From positions 3,605,928-3,669,927 of the forward strand of contig OX337235.1 in the NCBI GenBank assembly GCA_946965045.2: a stretch of DNA of 64,000 nucleotides, given 5' to 3'. Position numbers and translations under genes: made by a program. Within the stretch, counting starts at the first letter, position 1; each line of letters begins with the position of its first letter. The stretch comes from Epithemia pelagica. Lineage: Eukaryota > Bacillariophyta > Bacillariophyceae > Surirellales > Surirellaceae. The notes under the pieces were generated by a model. It was not told the DNA's origin and made no database searches. It was given only the letters and a program-made list of their open reading frames with translations. Positions 1-11,919 of this stretch are shown here, one piece after another.

Positions 1-349
1 TCGGTCGACGCGACGCAACAACAAAAAGAAGAACTAATCACAGGTGGTGGGGCAGCCGTTCATGATTCTTGTTTGATTGTTGAATAATGAACCAACCCGC
101 CAGGAATAAGTAGTAGTAGTAGTGAGCAGTGCACGTTGTTGACATGTCTGTTGTTGTGCTCGTTCATATCCGTAGTAGTTTATCACCCGCTTTGCTTTTG
201 CATCTGTTGTTGTTGCACGCTGGAGGCATGTTCTAATAGGTTATGATGCACCTTGGAGGTACGTTCTAATAGGTTATGAGACTTCAAGAGAAGTGGAAAA
301 TAGTACTAAAGTACAAAATCGGGGTTTACTGTACCCCTTGTCGAACGTG
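1..349. other. left-edge non-coding sequence with short tandem repeat
   Basis: No gene is supported here. Positions 224-279 hold two diverged copies of a unit of about 27 bp (CTGGAGGCATGTTCTAATAG then CTTGGAGGTACGTTCTAATA). A GTAGTA run lies near 110-122. The sequence stops matching the second CRN-like locus exactly at 349/350, so this is unique flank. Confidence 0.5.
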
Positions 350-520
350 TGTGGGAGGATCCAGTCGCGTCGACATTCCTCGGGGGTCGCATCTGAGTCC
401 CCCAACAATGGACCACACGACGACCTCGAACACATTTCGGGTTTTCGGGTGTCTCAAGTCTCAAGATCAACACATCGCTCTTTGTCAATGTTATTGTGTT
501 ACTCTCTACACGTCTACATG

Positions 521-546
521 AGTAGCAGCAGCAGCAGCAGCAGCAG
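521..546. repeat. CAG/AGC trinucleotide run
   Basis: About eight AGC/CAG units in the 5' flank of the CRN-like gene, repeated at 5912-5937 in the second copy with the same length. The equal length of a normally unstable repeat supports a recent duplication or sequence homogenisation. Confidence 0.85.
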
Positions 547-633
547 AACCGCGTGCTCCTGTCCTCAACAAGAGCACAGGATTGATCGACAACAGCCGAA
601 TTCCGATCGGTCCTCTCTGGCCGATTTCTTTCT

Positions 634-744
634 CAACGATCCTCTCGACCACACACCTGCGACGACCTTGTTCTATAGGAGTTGTTGATCAACGATCCTC
701 TCGACCACACCTGCGACAACCTTATTCTATATAGGAGTTGTTAG
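634..744. repeat. 55-bp imperfect tandem repeat upstream of the CRN-like gene
   Basis: Two units (634-689 and 690-744) start with CAACGATCCTCTCGACCACA and end with TATAGGAGTTGTT. They lie 80-190 bp before the predicted ATG and may be promoter or 5' UTR sequence. The same pair lies at 6025-6135. Confidence 0.8.
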
Positions 745-824
745 CTCTCTAGCAGCAGCGCGGACGGAAACTCTCAAACAGCAAGAAGCAGCCGTAGAGA
801 CATTGTTGATACTCATTGGAAAGG

Positions 825-3163
825 ATGTGTGACCAAAAGGATGAAATTGGCACTGTTGTCGTTACCATAAAAGACCATGTTATCAAGCTGGTGTTGGATG
901 AACAGAATCGCGACCCGGCCGAGTATGGAGCTGATTTGAAATTGGCAGATCACCCAGAGCTGACAGAAGTGAAGAACAGTAGCCACAAACAACCATGGGG
1001 GACTACTATGAGAGCTCTTTTGAACTGTGAAGATGGCAGTCTCAAATTTAATGACAAAAAATACAGGATTCAGAAAGGGCCAAAGCCGGAAATTGGTGAG
1101 AACTGCTTTGGATTTGTGAGTTTTTATTGTTGAATTTATTCAAGTCGTCCTTGGCTAACAATGACGAGTCTGCCACTCTGTTTTCTGATGAATTGTACTA
1201 CGGGTGTATTATCCATATGTTGCGATTAATTGTTTATTTTGGGTATATTGCCCATTTGTTTCTATTTCTAAAATGATGTCGCATGTCTCATGAAGCATCA
1301 CATGTCCCCAACAACTTCCCAAAAATGACCTGGGATGTCATTAAGGAGATCAAGCCAGGCCAGACCAAGAATGATTGGTCGAATATTGGGCATGACATGA
1401 CGTTCCATGGCCGTCGTTCCCTAACCGAAGCAGTTCAATCGTTTGTAGAGGTTCTCAAGCAGGGACCTCCCAAGGAGAAAGAAGAGAAGTGTTTGGTGTA
1501 TTCCTCGGTGAGCGGCAGTGGCAAGACCATTTCATTCCTCCAACTCAAGAAAACACTGAGAGGTTTTGCCGCTATAAATGATATCGATGTTGCTGTGTCC
1601 TACTTGGGATTTAACTCACGCCTTTTTTTGGACGAACATGAGCTAAAGCACATCAGGACTGTAGAAAACGCTCGCGATGTTGTTGCCAGGCGGCTTGTTG
1701 TATCCACCATGATCACAATGAACAACCCAGATGTTGTCGACAGGCTACCGCATGGCCCGGATGTATATAAAGATTTCAAAATACCTTCTGTGGCCGATTC
1801 GAAAAAACTGCTCTTGGAATACCTGGATTCCATTCGGGAAGATCAAAAAGGCAAAGAACCGGCCAAAAGAAAGCCACTTTTTATTATTGCTGGGGTGGAC
1901 GAGGTCCAAAGGCTGAACCGAATACTGCCGAATGTGGAAGGCGAAGGCCTTGGAAGACACATCCTTCGCATACTTCGAACCTGGCAGTCGGAATGGTACA
2001 ATGACGGCTTGTGTATTGTGCCCGTTGGGACAGGCATTACGCTCGACTGGGCACAAGAATCCACTGAGGGGACCCTTTGGGATCTCAAGGGTGAGGATGC
2101 TACTCTCATCAAGAAAGAGGACTTTCGCATTCTAGTAGGGGAATCTGTGCGTGCAAAAGAAAACTTTGATGAACGAGTTCCCCCAAACACAACGAGGGAG
2201 ACAACCATTGAGCTACTGGCTCCAAGTTACTGGCCAAGGGTGCGTCTTTTGCAGTGGTGGAAAACTGACGATCCATCCAGTAACCTCGCAACACTAGCCA
2301 AAGACTCTGAGTGGGAAAATTGGCTGATTTGGATGTGTCACTGGCTCCGCGATGAAACCATGTCAATCCAGAACAAGAAACTCATCCCAGGCGCAAGTGA
2401 TACTGCAGGCAATATCCATTGTCTCTTTGAGATGAAAGGTGATAGTGAGTTCACTGTCTTTCCAGATGGGTACAGTTGGTCCTCTATCCTTGAAGTTTTA
2501 GAAAGAAACTTGCCTGTTCAAAACCTTTACCACCATCTGAATGTCATCAAACGGATGGATCCGAGGGAGTTCCTTACGGGTAACTGCTATGAGATTGAAA
2601 CATTTGGTTTCCATGTTATCTCATTGGCAATCCATTTGGGCCTTCATGCAATTGAAAGTGCGCCGGATTCTATGCCGGTCAGTGACCGAAATGCCACCAC
2701 GCTTCAACGAAAGCGCCTTGGTCTTGCGCTGTGGCTGAAAGGTCGAGAGGTGGAGTTCTACAACGAGGCAAAGAAGAAAATGACCCCACCTTTTCTTGTT
2801 GGCAACCAACCGACAAGCTCTGGCCAGAACAGCCCCTACTACCCTTTTGCTGACAGTTCTCAGAGCTCTTTTATGCCCGGTATAATCAAGCTTCTAAAAA
2901 CTGCCAAGACAAAACAAGCAAGCTACCAACCATTGCATGTGAAATGTGGAAGACGAACCTGTTGCGACTACATGTATTTTTATGTTCGAAAAGTGACGAA
3001 GAGCAAGTATGGGTTTGTCATCATCCTTGTTGATGCAAAACACACAAGCAAAGACCAAGGCGGCGAGCACAGTCAAGGGGTGACCTCAGATGATCAAAAG
3101 GGAATCTATGATGCTGCCGTCTCTGTTCACTACATCATGAAAAAGGGTGTTTGTCTTTGTTAA
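825..3163 (+). CDS. Crinkler/RHS-like P-loop NTPase-nuclease, C-terminally truncated copy
   Basis: Predicted as two exons, 825-1095 and 1296-3163 (712 aa). The donor G|GTGAGA and acceptor CATGAAG| flank a 200-bp intron, and both halves stay in phase. The first exon gives a basic-acidic N-terminal domain of about 90 residues. The rest has a Walker A (SGSGKT, near residue 163), a Walker B-like VDEVQ (near 291) and a late hydrophobic strand ending VDAK (near 670), as expected for a PD-(D/E)xK nuclease. NTPase plus REase-fold nuclease is the order known for Crinkler and RHS proteins, so the family is inferred from order and motifs, not from a search. After position 3130 the last 82 residues of the sister copy are replaced by ten unrelated residues and a stop. 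The nuclease motif survives, but the C-terminal tail is lost. This copy may be dead or altered in function. Confidence 0.65.
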
Positions 3164-3495
3164 GGGCGACAAGAACGGTTTCTCGTGTTAGGCCTCGCAT
3201 AGCCCCCAAAAAACGACAGCGTCTTGTCCAACTCGTGGTAAGAACTAGCGTCGTGACGATCCCGAATGTGGTGTTCTTCCCTCATGACCTTGTTTTGAAT
3301 CGACAAGACGACGATTGCTTCACGACAAATGCGTGTGTCCGTCGTCTTTCAAGCCAAAATGCCCGTTCCCCACAGGACTCTCTCGACCTTTTGTTCTATG
3401 CCTCGCTTTTGACACCCAGCACTTGTTGCCACAGTTCCTGTCACTCTTGAAACGAGTCAGCTTCTACAAGGATCAGAGTCCGCAGTCCGACATGG
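3164..3495. other. non-coding sequence after truncated CRN-like gene
   Basis: Several short open frames exist on both strands, but none has recognisable content. It probably holds the 3' flank of the minus-strand gene that ends at 3496. Confidence 0.4.
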
Positions 3496-5249
3496 TCATG
3501 CCAGCCCCACCAGGCCAACCCCACTTGTCGTCTGCTGCCCTGTCTTGCGTTTCCATTGCATGACCATGGACGATTGTGGTGCGGCATAACACTTTTGCAG
3601 CCGGCTGTTGGTAGTACTCGTTGTATTCGTTGAAGAAGAAGGACGAGGAGGGATACGCATGCTGCGGTTTGTTCCATGTCTGGGACTGCTGCCAATGGGA
3701 CGCCGCGACCACTGCATGGGTGGAGGTTCTTCGTGCAAGCCACCACGGATATGATTCACCGCAACATCCCTCGATGCATTGGCAGGTTGTCGTTGTTCGG
3801 TCACATGCCATTGACGTCGTTTTTGATGTGCTGTCCTGGTTGGTTGGGAACTTGTGGTCGCTGTCGTGGCTCTTTTCCGGCTGGTCTTGTCGTGGCGTCG
3901 CATCCAATGGTACTGTTCGGGTAACAGCGAGCTTGGTTTGGAAGAATCCGAGGAGGAGCGTGCCATGGAGGGAAGAATGTGTGGACTGCTACGAACGTTG
4001 TGTGTCTCCTTTCGGTCGTCTTGTGGTGAAGTTGCGTTCTGATGCATGGAGTTCTTGTTGTTTGGGTGTTCCTCCTTCTCTTCTGAACAATCCAAGTCAT
4101 TCTCATCATCATTGTCATCTTCCAGAACGGGTTCCATCAAGAGCGACAATGGTGTGGGTAAGAGTCGTTTGTGATCATTCCAGGAATCTTGCAACAATTG
4201 AATGACATGATCCAATTCGGCATTGCGTTCTTGTGCCGAGGCTTGAAATAACATATCGCGTCGTTCCAAAAAACTCAAGCGTTTGGGCATTTGATACTTG
4301 TGCTGACGACTTTTGGAATGTTGATCCAATGTCACCTGTTCCGGATCGGCATGATACCAATCCAACGTCAAGGCCAATCCATCACTGTTGCAACTGTAGC
4401 GTTGGGAGCAAAGTTGTGTGAGAGCGTCCAAACGCATTGGATCAAAGGATTGTGAGAATTTGAGTCATGTAGTAATACGTACGGATGTTGTCCCAGAGTG
4501 ACGGCATGCGATTGCACTTGAACGCCTTGATGAAAGGAAACTCGCCGGGGTGGACCGTGATGCTTATTGCTCGTACTACTGGTACTCAAACAAGACTTTT
4601 TGCTACAAGTCGAACTGGTACTGGACCAAATGGACCAATTGTCCAAATCCTCTTCTTCTTCTTCTTCCTCCTCATTGTCGTCTTCCTCGCTGTCGTTTGG
4701 AATTTGTTCCGGGCCCTGGTCCTCTTCGTCCTTCTTTTCCTCTGCTACTACTAGAGGATTTTCATTATGTATCCGATCCTCGAGTTTGTTGGTTCGAAAC
4801 TCGATTGGTGCTGAGGTTCGCCGGGAAGTAGTACAATGTTTTCCCTTTGGCTCGTTCTTGTGTTTTGATTCCTCTTCTTCTTCTTCCATCCACAAGGAAA
4901 GACTACTCGCACTGTGTTGGTTCGATGTTGTTGTGGTAGTATTGTTAGTACTCAAGGTAGCAGTGGTAGCTGTCGCAATCGAAGCGGCTTCACAATAGGA
5001 CAGGGAAGACGACGACGACGACAAGTGCGGATTGTCTTCCTCCATTTCAGAGGAGGAAGGGGAGTGACTGGTGGTTGTCGAATGCTTGTTGATTGTCGTT
5101 TCGAAACAAGCCTTGGAAGGACTCGACAAAGAGAACGACAAGGAAGACGGTGGTGGGACAACCATTTTCAGTGGATCCATTTTCCAATCACCACCCGGAG
5201 CCATTTGGTTGGTACGATTCGTACAAGAAGGAAGCAGAGTCGATTGCAT
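3496..5249 (-). CDS. diatom-type hypothetical protein, acidic/Ser-rich, two exons
   Basis: Exon 1 is 5249-4483 and exon 2 is 4393-3496, giving 554 aa. The intron (4482-4394, 89 bp) starts GTACGT and ends CTACAG. Removing it joins HAVTLGQHP to CNSDGLALTLDW in phase, which restores a block (VSFHQGVQVQSHAVTLGQHP, then TLDWYH, then a basic stretch KRLSFLERRDMLFQ) that I associate with many diatom proteins of unknown role. The N-terminal 200 residues are Ser/Thr-rich, with an EEEEEEEEDLDNW acidic run just before the conserved block. The C-terminal half is Ser/His/Arg-rich and probably disordered. No catalytic motif or membrane segment is visible. The gene lies between the two CRN-like copies on the opposite strand. 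Function is unknown. Confidence 0.75.
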
Positions 5250-5740
5250 GCTCTCCAGAGAATTGGCTGCTGGTGTTGTTTTTCGGGGAGCAATTTCTCC
5301 CTCGAGTCGCGTGTATACTTCCGAAAAAAGATTCCCTCCAACTTGTGGCGTTTGTGGATGGAGACCGTCTCTTGTGATTGTGATTGGTATTTGTTGTTTT
5401 TTGTTTCGGGTGTTTCCAAAATCGTAACCTTGTTGGTTGTTCTAGCGCCAACCAAAGATTGCTTTGGAGAGTTGCAGTTCTTGTTTGAATATAATCGATG
5501 GATTCTCACTCTTCTCTCGCACTTGCTCCGCACTCCGTGTTGTTGTTGTTGCCACTCAATGGTGAAACGCTGTGGGTGTTTCTACTGGTTTGGGGGAGTC
5601 CTAAAACGTATTGGGAAGTCGTGGGGCAATATAATAAATATTTTTGGCGTGACATTTTAGGATATAGCCCACGGAGGGAACGTGTCCGGTGGGGCAAGAG
5701 CGGACGACGGACGAGCATGGACATTCCAGTCCCGCGTTTC
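5250..5740. other. 5' flank of minus-strand gene and left border of CRN-like copy B
   Basis: No gene is supported. An AT-rich stretch (ATATAATAAATATTTTT, about 5629-5645) is the only core-promoter-like feature and lies about 380 bp before the minus-strand ATG. The second CRN-like block begins at 5741. Confidence 0.4.
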
Positions 5741-8521
5741 TGTGGGAGGATCCAGTCGCGTCGACATTCCTCGGGGGTCGCATCTGAGTCCCCCAACAAT
5801 GGACCACACGACGACCTCGAACACATTTCGGGTTTTCGGGTGTCTCAAGTCTCAAGATCAACACATCGCTCTTTGTCAATGTTATTGTGTTACTCTCTAC
5901 ACGTCTACATGAGTAGCAGCAGCAGCAGCAGCAGCAGAACCGCGTGCTCCTGTCCTCAACAAGAGCACAGGATTGATCGACAACAGCCGAATTCCGATCG
6001 GTCCTCTCTGGCCGATTTCTTTCTCAACGATCCTCTCGACCACACACCTGCGACGACCTTGTTCTATAGGAGTTGTTGATCAACGATCCTCTCGACCACA
6101 CCTGCGACAACCTTATTCTATATAGGAGTTGTTAGCTCTCTAGCAGCAGCGCGGACGGAAACTCTCAAACAGCAAGAAGCAGCCGTAGAGACATTGTTGA
6201 TACTCATTGGAAAGGATGTGTGACCAAAAGGATGAAATTGGCACTGTTGTCGTTACCATAAAAGACCATGTTATCAAGCTGGTGTTGGATGAACAGAATC
6301 GCGACCCGGCCGAGTATGGAGCTGATTTGAAATTGGCAGATCACCCAGAGCTGACAGAAGTGAAGAACAGTAGCCACAAACAACCATGGGGGACTACTAT
6401 GAGAGCTCTTTTGAACTGTGAAGATGGCAGTCTCAAATTTAATGACAAAAAATACAGGATTCAGAAAGGGCCAAAGCCGGAAATTGGTGAGAACTGCTTT
6501 GGATTTGTGAGTTTTTATTGTTGAATTTATTCAAGTCGTCCTTGGCTAACAATGACGAGTCTGCCACTCTGTTTTCTGATGAATTGTACTACGGGTGTAT
6601 TATCCATATGTTGCGATTAATTGTTTATTTTGGGTATATTGCCCATTTGTTTCTATTTCTAAAATGATGTCGCATGTCTCATGAAGCATCACATGTCCCC
6701 AACAACTTCCCAAAAATGACCTGGGATGTCATTAAGGAGATCAAGCCAGGCCAGACCAAGAATGATTGGTCGAATATTGGGCATGACATGACGTTCCATG
6801 GCCGTCGTTCCCTAACCGAAGCAGTTCAATCGTTTGTAGAGGTTCTCAAGCAGGGACCTCCCAAGGAGAAAGAAGAGAAGTGTTTGGTGTATTCCTCGGT
6901 GAGCGGCAGTGGCAAGACCATTTCATTCCTCCAACTCAAGAAAACACTGAGAGGTTTTGCCGCTATAAATGATATCGATGTTGCTGTGTCCTACTTGGGA
7001 TTTAACTCACGCCTTTTTTTGGACGAACATGAGCTAAAGCACATCAGGACTGTAGAAAACGCTCGCGATGTTGTTGCCAGGCGGCTTGTTGTATCCACCA
7101 TGATCACAATGAACAACCCAGATGTTGTCGACAGGCTACCGCATGGCCCGGATGTATATAAAGATTTCAAAATACCTTCTGTGGCCGATTCGAAAAAACT
7201 GCTCTTGGAATACCTGGATTCCATTCGGGAAGATCAAAAAGGCAAAGAACCGGCCAAAAGAAAGCCACTTTTTATTATTGCTGGGGTGGACGAGGTCCAA
7301 AGGCTGAACCGAATACTGCCGAATGTGGAAGGCGAAGGCCTTGGAAGACACATCCTTCGCATACTTCGAACCTGGCAGTCGGAATGGTACAATGACGGCT
7401 TGTGTATTGTGCCCGTTGGGACAGGCATTACGCTCGACTGGGCACAAGAATCCACTGAGGGGACCCTTTGGGATCTCAAGGGTGAGGATGCTACTCTCAT
7501 CAAGAAAGAGGACTTTCGCATTCTAGTAGGGGAATCTGTGCGTGCAAAAGAAAACTTTGATGAACGAGTTCCCCCAAACACAACGAGGGAGACAACCATT
7601 GAGCTACTGGCTCCAAGTTACTGGCCAAGGGTGCGTCTTTTGCAGTGGTGGAAAACTGACGATCCATCCAGTAACCTCGCAACACTAGCCAAAGACTCTG
7701 AGTGGGAAAATTGGCTGATTTGGATGTGTCACTGGCTCCGCGATGAAACCATGTCAATCCAGAACAAGAAACTCATCCCAGGCGCAAGTGATACTGCAGG
7801 CAATATCCATTGTCTCTTTGAGATGAAAGGTGATAGTGAGTTCACTGTCTTTCCAGATGGGTACAGTTGGTCCTCTATCCTTGAAGTTTTAGAAAGAAAC
7901 TTGCCTGTTCAAAACCTTTACCACCATCTGAATGTCATCAAACGGATGGATCCGAGGGAGTTCCTTACGGGTAACTGCTATGAGATTGAAACATTTGGTT
8001 TCCATGTTATCTCATTGGCAATCCATTTGGGCCTTCATGCAATTGAAAGTGCGCCGGATTCTATGCCGGTCAGTGACCGAAATGCCACCACGCTTCAACG
8101 AAAGCGCCTTGGTCTTGCGCTGTGGCTGAAAGGTCGAGAGGTGGAGTTCTACAACGAGGCAAAGAAGAAAATGACCCCACCTTTTCTTGTTGGCAACCAA
8201 CCGACAAGCTCTGGCCAGAACAGCCCCTACTACCCTTTTGCTGACAGTTCTCAGAGCTCTTTTATGCCCGGTATAATCAAGCTTCTAAAAACTGCCAAGA
8301 CAAAACAAGCAAGCTACCAACCATTGCATGTGAAATGTGGAAGACGAACCTGTTGCGACTACATGTATTTTTATGTTCGAAAAGTGACGAAGAGCAAGTA
8401 TGGGTTTGTCATCATCCTTGTTGATGCAAAACACACAAGCAAAGACCAAGGCGGCGAGCACAGTCAAGGGGTGACCTCAGATGATCAAAAGGGAATCTAT
8501 GATGCTGCCGTCTCTGTTCAC
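5741..8521. repeat. segmental duplication, copy B (2,781 bp)
   Basis: Same sequence as 350-3130 at offset 5391. The bases outside both ends differ (C at 5740 against G at 349; GAAGCAATG after 8521 against TACATCATG after 3130). Copy B retains the full 3' end of the gene and is probably the donor. Confidence 0.95.
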
Positions 8522-8770
8522 GAAGCAATGACTGCGGCTCATCTTGAGCTGGTTGATGTTTGCTTGCGAATCCTCAGCAACTGGAGCACGGTTGCAAATA
8601 CAAATGAAAGCTTTGACCAGTCCAAAGAAGAATCCAAAGCTGTTTTTGGCAGAGAACTGGATATAAAAGTCATCAGTCAGGATGATTCTGAGATTGAGAT
8701 TGGACCCCTTGTTGATATTCTTTGGGCACGTAAAAGGGCAAGCAATAAGCGCAAGGCTGACGAAATGTGA
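6216..8770 (+). CDS. Crinkler/RHS-like P-loop NTPase-nuclease, full-length copy
   Basis: Two exons, 6216-6486 and 6687-8770, give 784 aa with the same 200-bp GT-AG intron as copy A. From the N-terminus: a domain of about 90 residues that may be the header seen in Crinkler effectors, a P-loop NTPase (Walker A SGSGKT near residue 163; acidic Walker B VDEVQ near 291), a long helical middle with several Trp residues, and a late segment around CDYMYFYVRK...VDAK near 650-672 that fits a PD-(D/E)xK nuclease core. The last 70 residues are helical and end in a basic ASNKRKADEM tail that could be a nuclear signal. No signal peptide is visible. The ATG at 6216 was preferred over an upstream in-frame TTG. 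In other eukaryotes such proteins act as host-directed effectors or in conflict with mobile elements; the role here is unknown. Confidence 0.75.
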
Positions 8771-9544
8771 GGGCAGGCCAATGACCAACCATTACCGACT
8801 TTAACATGAGCGAGCATTAAGGCATTTCTCCCATTTGCTCATTCACTAGTCTCATCTACTCACTCTAGACCAATCCTCTGACCAAACTAAAAGGGTGTGG
8901 TCCTTGGAAGGTTCTTGAGTGACTGCAACAATGAAGCAGCAACTTACAGCTCCTCCTGCTTTGACCTGACAGGAATTGATTGTGAAGCTTTGGTTTTCTC
9001 CTATTCATTCTCTGTGTTTGCAATAGATTGGCGTCTAGTTTCAACAGTTCCAATGTGTCTTCTTGTTTAACATCCTGGTCTAAGGCCTCTCTGTTACTAT
9101 CGGCATCAGGATTGGAGGAGAGTTTGATGCATTCAAACTCTAGGAAGACAGTCGGGTCTATCTCATTGTCACAGACTTGAAGGGATTAGGTAAAGTTCTC
9201 TGGTGGGAACCAAAATCACGGGTGTCCCTGGTCCTGAACCATGAGAGACGAAACCATTCAGCTATACTATCACCATACAGTGAAGGATGTGACTCTTTCG
9301 ACCAAGAGGCCCCACACCACAGACGCAAGCTATTCATTCACACTATACTGGATCGATTTATTAATATCGGCTACTTTATACTCAACAATCATACAATGGT
9401 AACGAAAAGGCATTGTGGTGCCATTTGGTGTACTGTTTCTGGTTTTTTACACATCAACGGTCGTATAAAAATTTCCCCCATGAGGAGCAAGCATCCGGAC
9501 AAAATAATGTTTCTCCACAAAGGAACAAACACACGTTCTCGTCC
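8771..9544. other. intergenic region, convergent genes
   Basis: Lies between the 3' ends of the CRN-like gene (plus) and a Na/Pi cotransporter (minus). No coding region is supported. Positions 9202-9285 on the minus strand faintly resemble a tRNA (an A-box-like TAGCTGAATGG) but do not fold convincingly. Confidence 0.5.
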
Positions 9545-11919
9545 TCAAGCCTCTCCATAATACTTCATGTAATTTTCCCGAGCAATGAGTTCATCATTGT
9601 AGGCTTCTTCGGGTTCCTCGTCCTCGCCCAAACCCTTGGCGGCGGCGCGTCCCAAAATATCGCTCGGCACACCCGGTCCTTGTTCACTGTCCTCTTCGGT
9701 CTTGGGACCATCGGTTTCGAGTTCTGTTTCGACTTCTTCGTTGCCGCCATCACCAGCACTCAACCCATCTTTGAGGGTCATGCCGGTATGATCGGCCAAT
9801 TCCGTGACCCGTTCCTTGAGACTTTCCAAACTTTCTTTTAAAAAGACCATGTCATCGGGCAAGTCATGAAGGGCCAAGCGTTTGCGTTCTCGTTCCATCA
9901 TGCATTGGACACATTGTTCTCGGCCATTCAAGTAAATGCACCAATACAAGAGATAGGACAAGATGAGGAAAAAGGCAATGATAAAAAAGGAACCCAACAC
10001 CTTGTATCCCTTGGTATCCTTATCAAACAGGGCCGACACACCCAAGAAAAAGAGGGGGACCAACAAGAACATGACGACAATATAAAACAAGGGAAATCCT
10101 CGCCAAATGCGTGTGGCCTTGCCCAATTGTTTGGCCGTGATAATGGGCAATCGACGCATAAAGGGAATGGGATAAAAAATGAGTATACCCGTAATATTGA
10201 AACACAAGTGCGCCAAGGCAACTTGCAACGAATCAATCGTGTCGGCCACGAGCGCCGCCGTCAAACCCGTCACGGTGGTACCCAAATTGCATCCCAAGGT
10301 GAGTGGATACATTTGTTCCAATCGCAAGGCTCCCATACCGACGAGGGGTGTCAAGGTCGAAGTGGTAATGGAGGACGATTGGACCAGCATGGTCATGCCG
10401 GCACCAATCGCAATGGCAATGTACCCATTGACATCCGTGGCCTTGTAGACAATACGAGTGGACATGCCCAACAAGAGACGTTGCAAAATGCCCACCAACC
10501 CAATCAAGCAGGTAAACAAGATGAGAATGGCAATAAAAAAGACCACACCACCAGAAACCTTGTCATCCTTGGCCGAGGCTTCTTCAGAGAAAAAGGCGGG
10601 ACAAAAATTGCCATCCTTGTCACAGGCAATCAGTCCAAACTTTCCGCCACACGACTTGTAGGTGGGGGTACCTTGACATTCATTGGGGTAAAAGTCGTCA
10701 CATTCCTTGTCGCCATTGGCAATGCTCTTGGTCACCTTTTTGTTGGCAATGATGATGCGTTTGCCCAAGGGCGAGACAATCTTTTTGACGGGTCCTTCCC
10801 ATTTTTCGCCATCCTGGACTTCGGCATTGCGGACCATGGCCTTGGTCAAGGCATCCAAATATCCCGTAATCACTTCGACTGGAAGGAGAATGGCCACGGA
10901 CATGAAGTTAAACATGTCATGGACCGTCGCTCCGGCAAAGGCTCGTTCCAATTGATCGCCATTGCCCATTTGACCAATCGCGACAATGGTACTGGTGACG
11001 GAGGTTCCAATATTGGCTCCCATGACCATGTAAATGCCTTGTTGCACGGAAATTGTTTCACCCACCAAGGAGACAATGATGGATGTAGTGGTGGAGGACG
11101 ATTGGAGCAAGACGGTTGTCAAGATACCAATCATGAGACCGGCAATGGGGTTGGTATCATCACCAAACAATTCTCCAGCACGACATCCGGACATGACCTT
11201 GGCGCCACTGCCCAAGAGTTCCAACCCAAAGAGAAAAAAGTACAGCAACGTGGCCGCGGCCAACAGTGCGAGTCCAATCCAGGCCCATTCTTGTGGGGTA
11301 TGGACACAACAGGCTTGGCCGACTTCTTGCCAGGTGGCTTCCCCCACTTCGTCTTCAGTGTCAAAATCCAAATCTCCAAAATGCACCGACCCCGTCAGCC
11401 GATCCTTGCGTGTGGGAGACGATTCCGGAGGCGCATCGGCACCACCACCAGCGGCCGCAGCATCCCCAAAGCCCAGTTCATCGTCATGATCAATGTGATA
11501 GGAATCAGGGGAATAGGACGACACGGCCGGTGGCTTGCGAATCTCTACATCGTCTTGGACTTGGCCGTCAATCGTATACGTCTTCTTTTTGGGTTTGGGT
11601 GGCTGGCTATTGTTGTGATTGTTGTTCATGGTGGGGGAAGACGAGGAAGAATTCAAGACGACGGGTTGCTTGTCGTAAAAGGGCTTGCTGGCCGGCGGTG
11701 CCGCGACTCGGCTATTGCGTACGGGTGATGATGGTGGATTTGGTTGGGATCGTCGTTCCGTTGCAAAGGCTGCCTGGTAGGAGAACATTCCACAACAACA
11801 AAACAAACAACAACAAAACAACAATAAACACAAGACAAGGATCCAAAACAAACCTGGGTGAGCGTCGTTGTTGGCACTTTGAGATTGAGAGAGACCAACA
11901 CAAGACATACTTGCTCCAT
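9545..11919 (-). CDS. SLC34-type Na+/phosphate cotransporter, long N-terminus
   Basis: Modelled as exon 1 11919-11911 (ATG GAG CAA) and exon 2 11773-9545, 745 aa. The 137-bp intron starts GTATGT and ends in a T-rich tract plus CTACCAG. The Cys/Leu-rich hydrophobic stretch found by reading straight through is then intronic, not a membrane segment. The mature protein has a disordered N-terminus of about 200 residues, then the two inverted repeats of the family with QSSSTTTSIIVSLVG and QSSSITTSTLTPLVG, the Na/Pi substrate-binding signature. Between them is a Cys-rich extracellular-loop sequence (CDDFYPNECQGTPTYKSCGG). It likely moves phosphate with sodium across a membrane. The C-terminus is acidic. 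It differs from the other copies by its longer N-terminus, so it is an older paralogue. Confidence 0.85.

Larger units (their letters stand above)
350..3130. repeat. segmental duplication, copy A (2,781 bp)
   Basis: This block recurs at 5741-8521 with a constant offset of 5391. Every landmark checked (start codon, intron, Walker A, CAG run, last shared base) keeps that offset, and the proteins agree at every residue across the shared part. It carries about 475 bp of 5' flank plus most of the CRN-like gene. The last shared bases are TCTGTTCAC; beyond them copy A reads into unrelated sequence and the gene is cut short. Confidence 0.95.

Noticed and set aside
9202-9285. tRNA-like sequence on the minus strand (A-box-like TAGCTGAATGG, anticodon loop resembling TTCAGGA, later GGTTCCCACC)
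   Set aside because: Acceptor and T stems do not pair well and the T-loop lacks TTCRA. It may be a degenerate tRNA or SINE head, but it is not a supported tRNA gene.
9866-11728. 620-codon plus-strand frame opposite the Na/Pi gene; similar long frames opposite copies 2 and 3 (13143-15167, 25767-27617)
   Set aside because: Antisense shadows of well-supported transporter frames; their Gly/His/Asn-rich text follows from the codon use of the sense strand.
11780-11905. Hydrophobic Cys/Leu-rich stretch near the start of Na/Pi copy 1 as a membrane segment or signal peptide
   Set aside because: It lies in a T-rich tract between a GTATGT donor and a CTACCAG acceptor and is better explained as intron read-through; the other copies have nothing like it.
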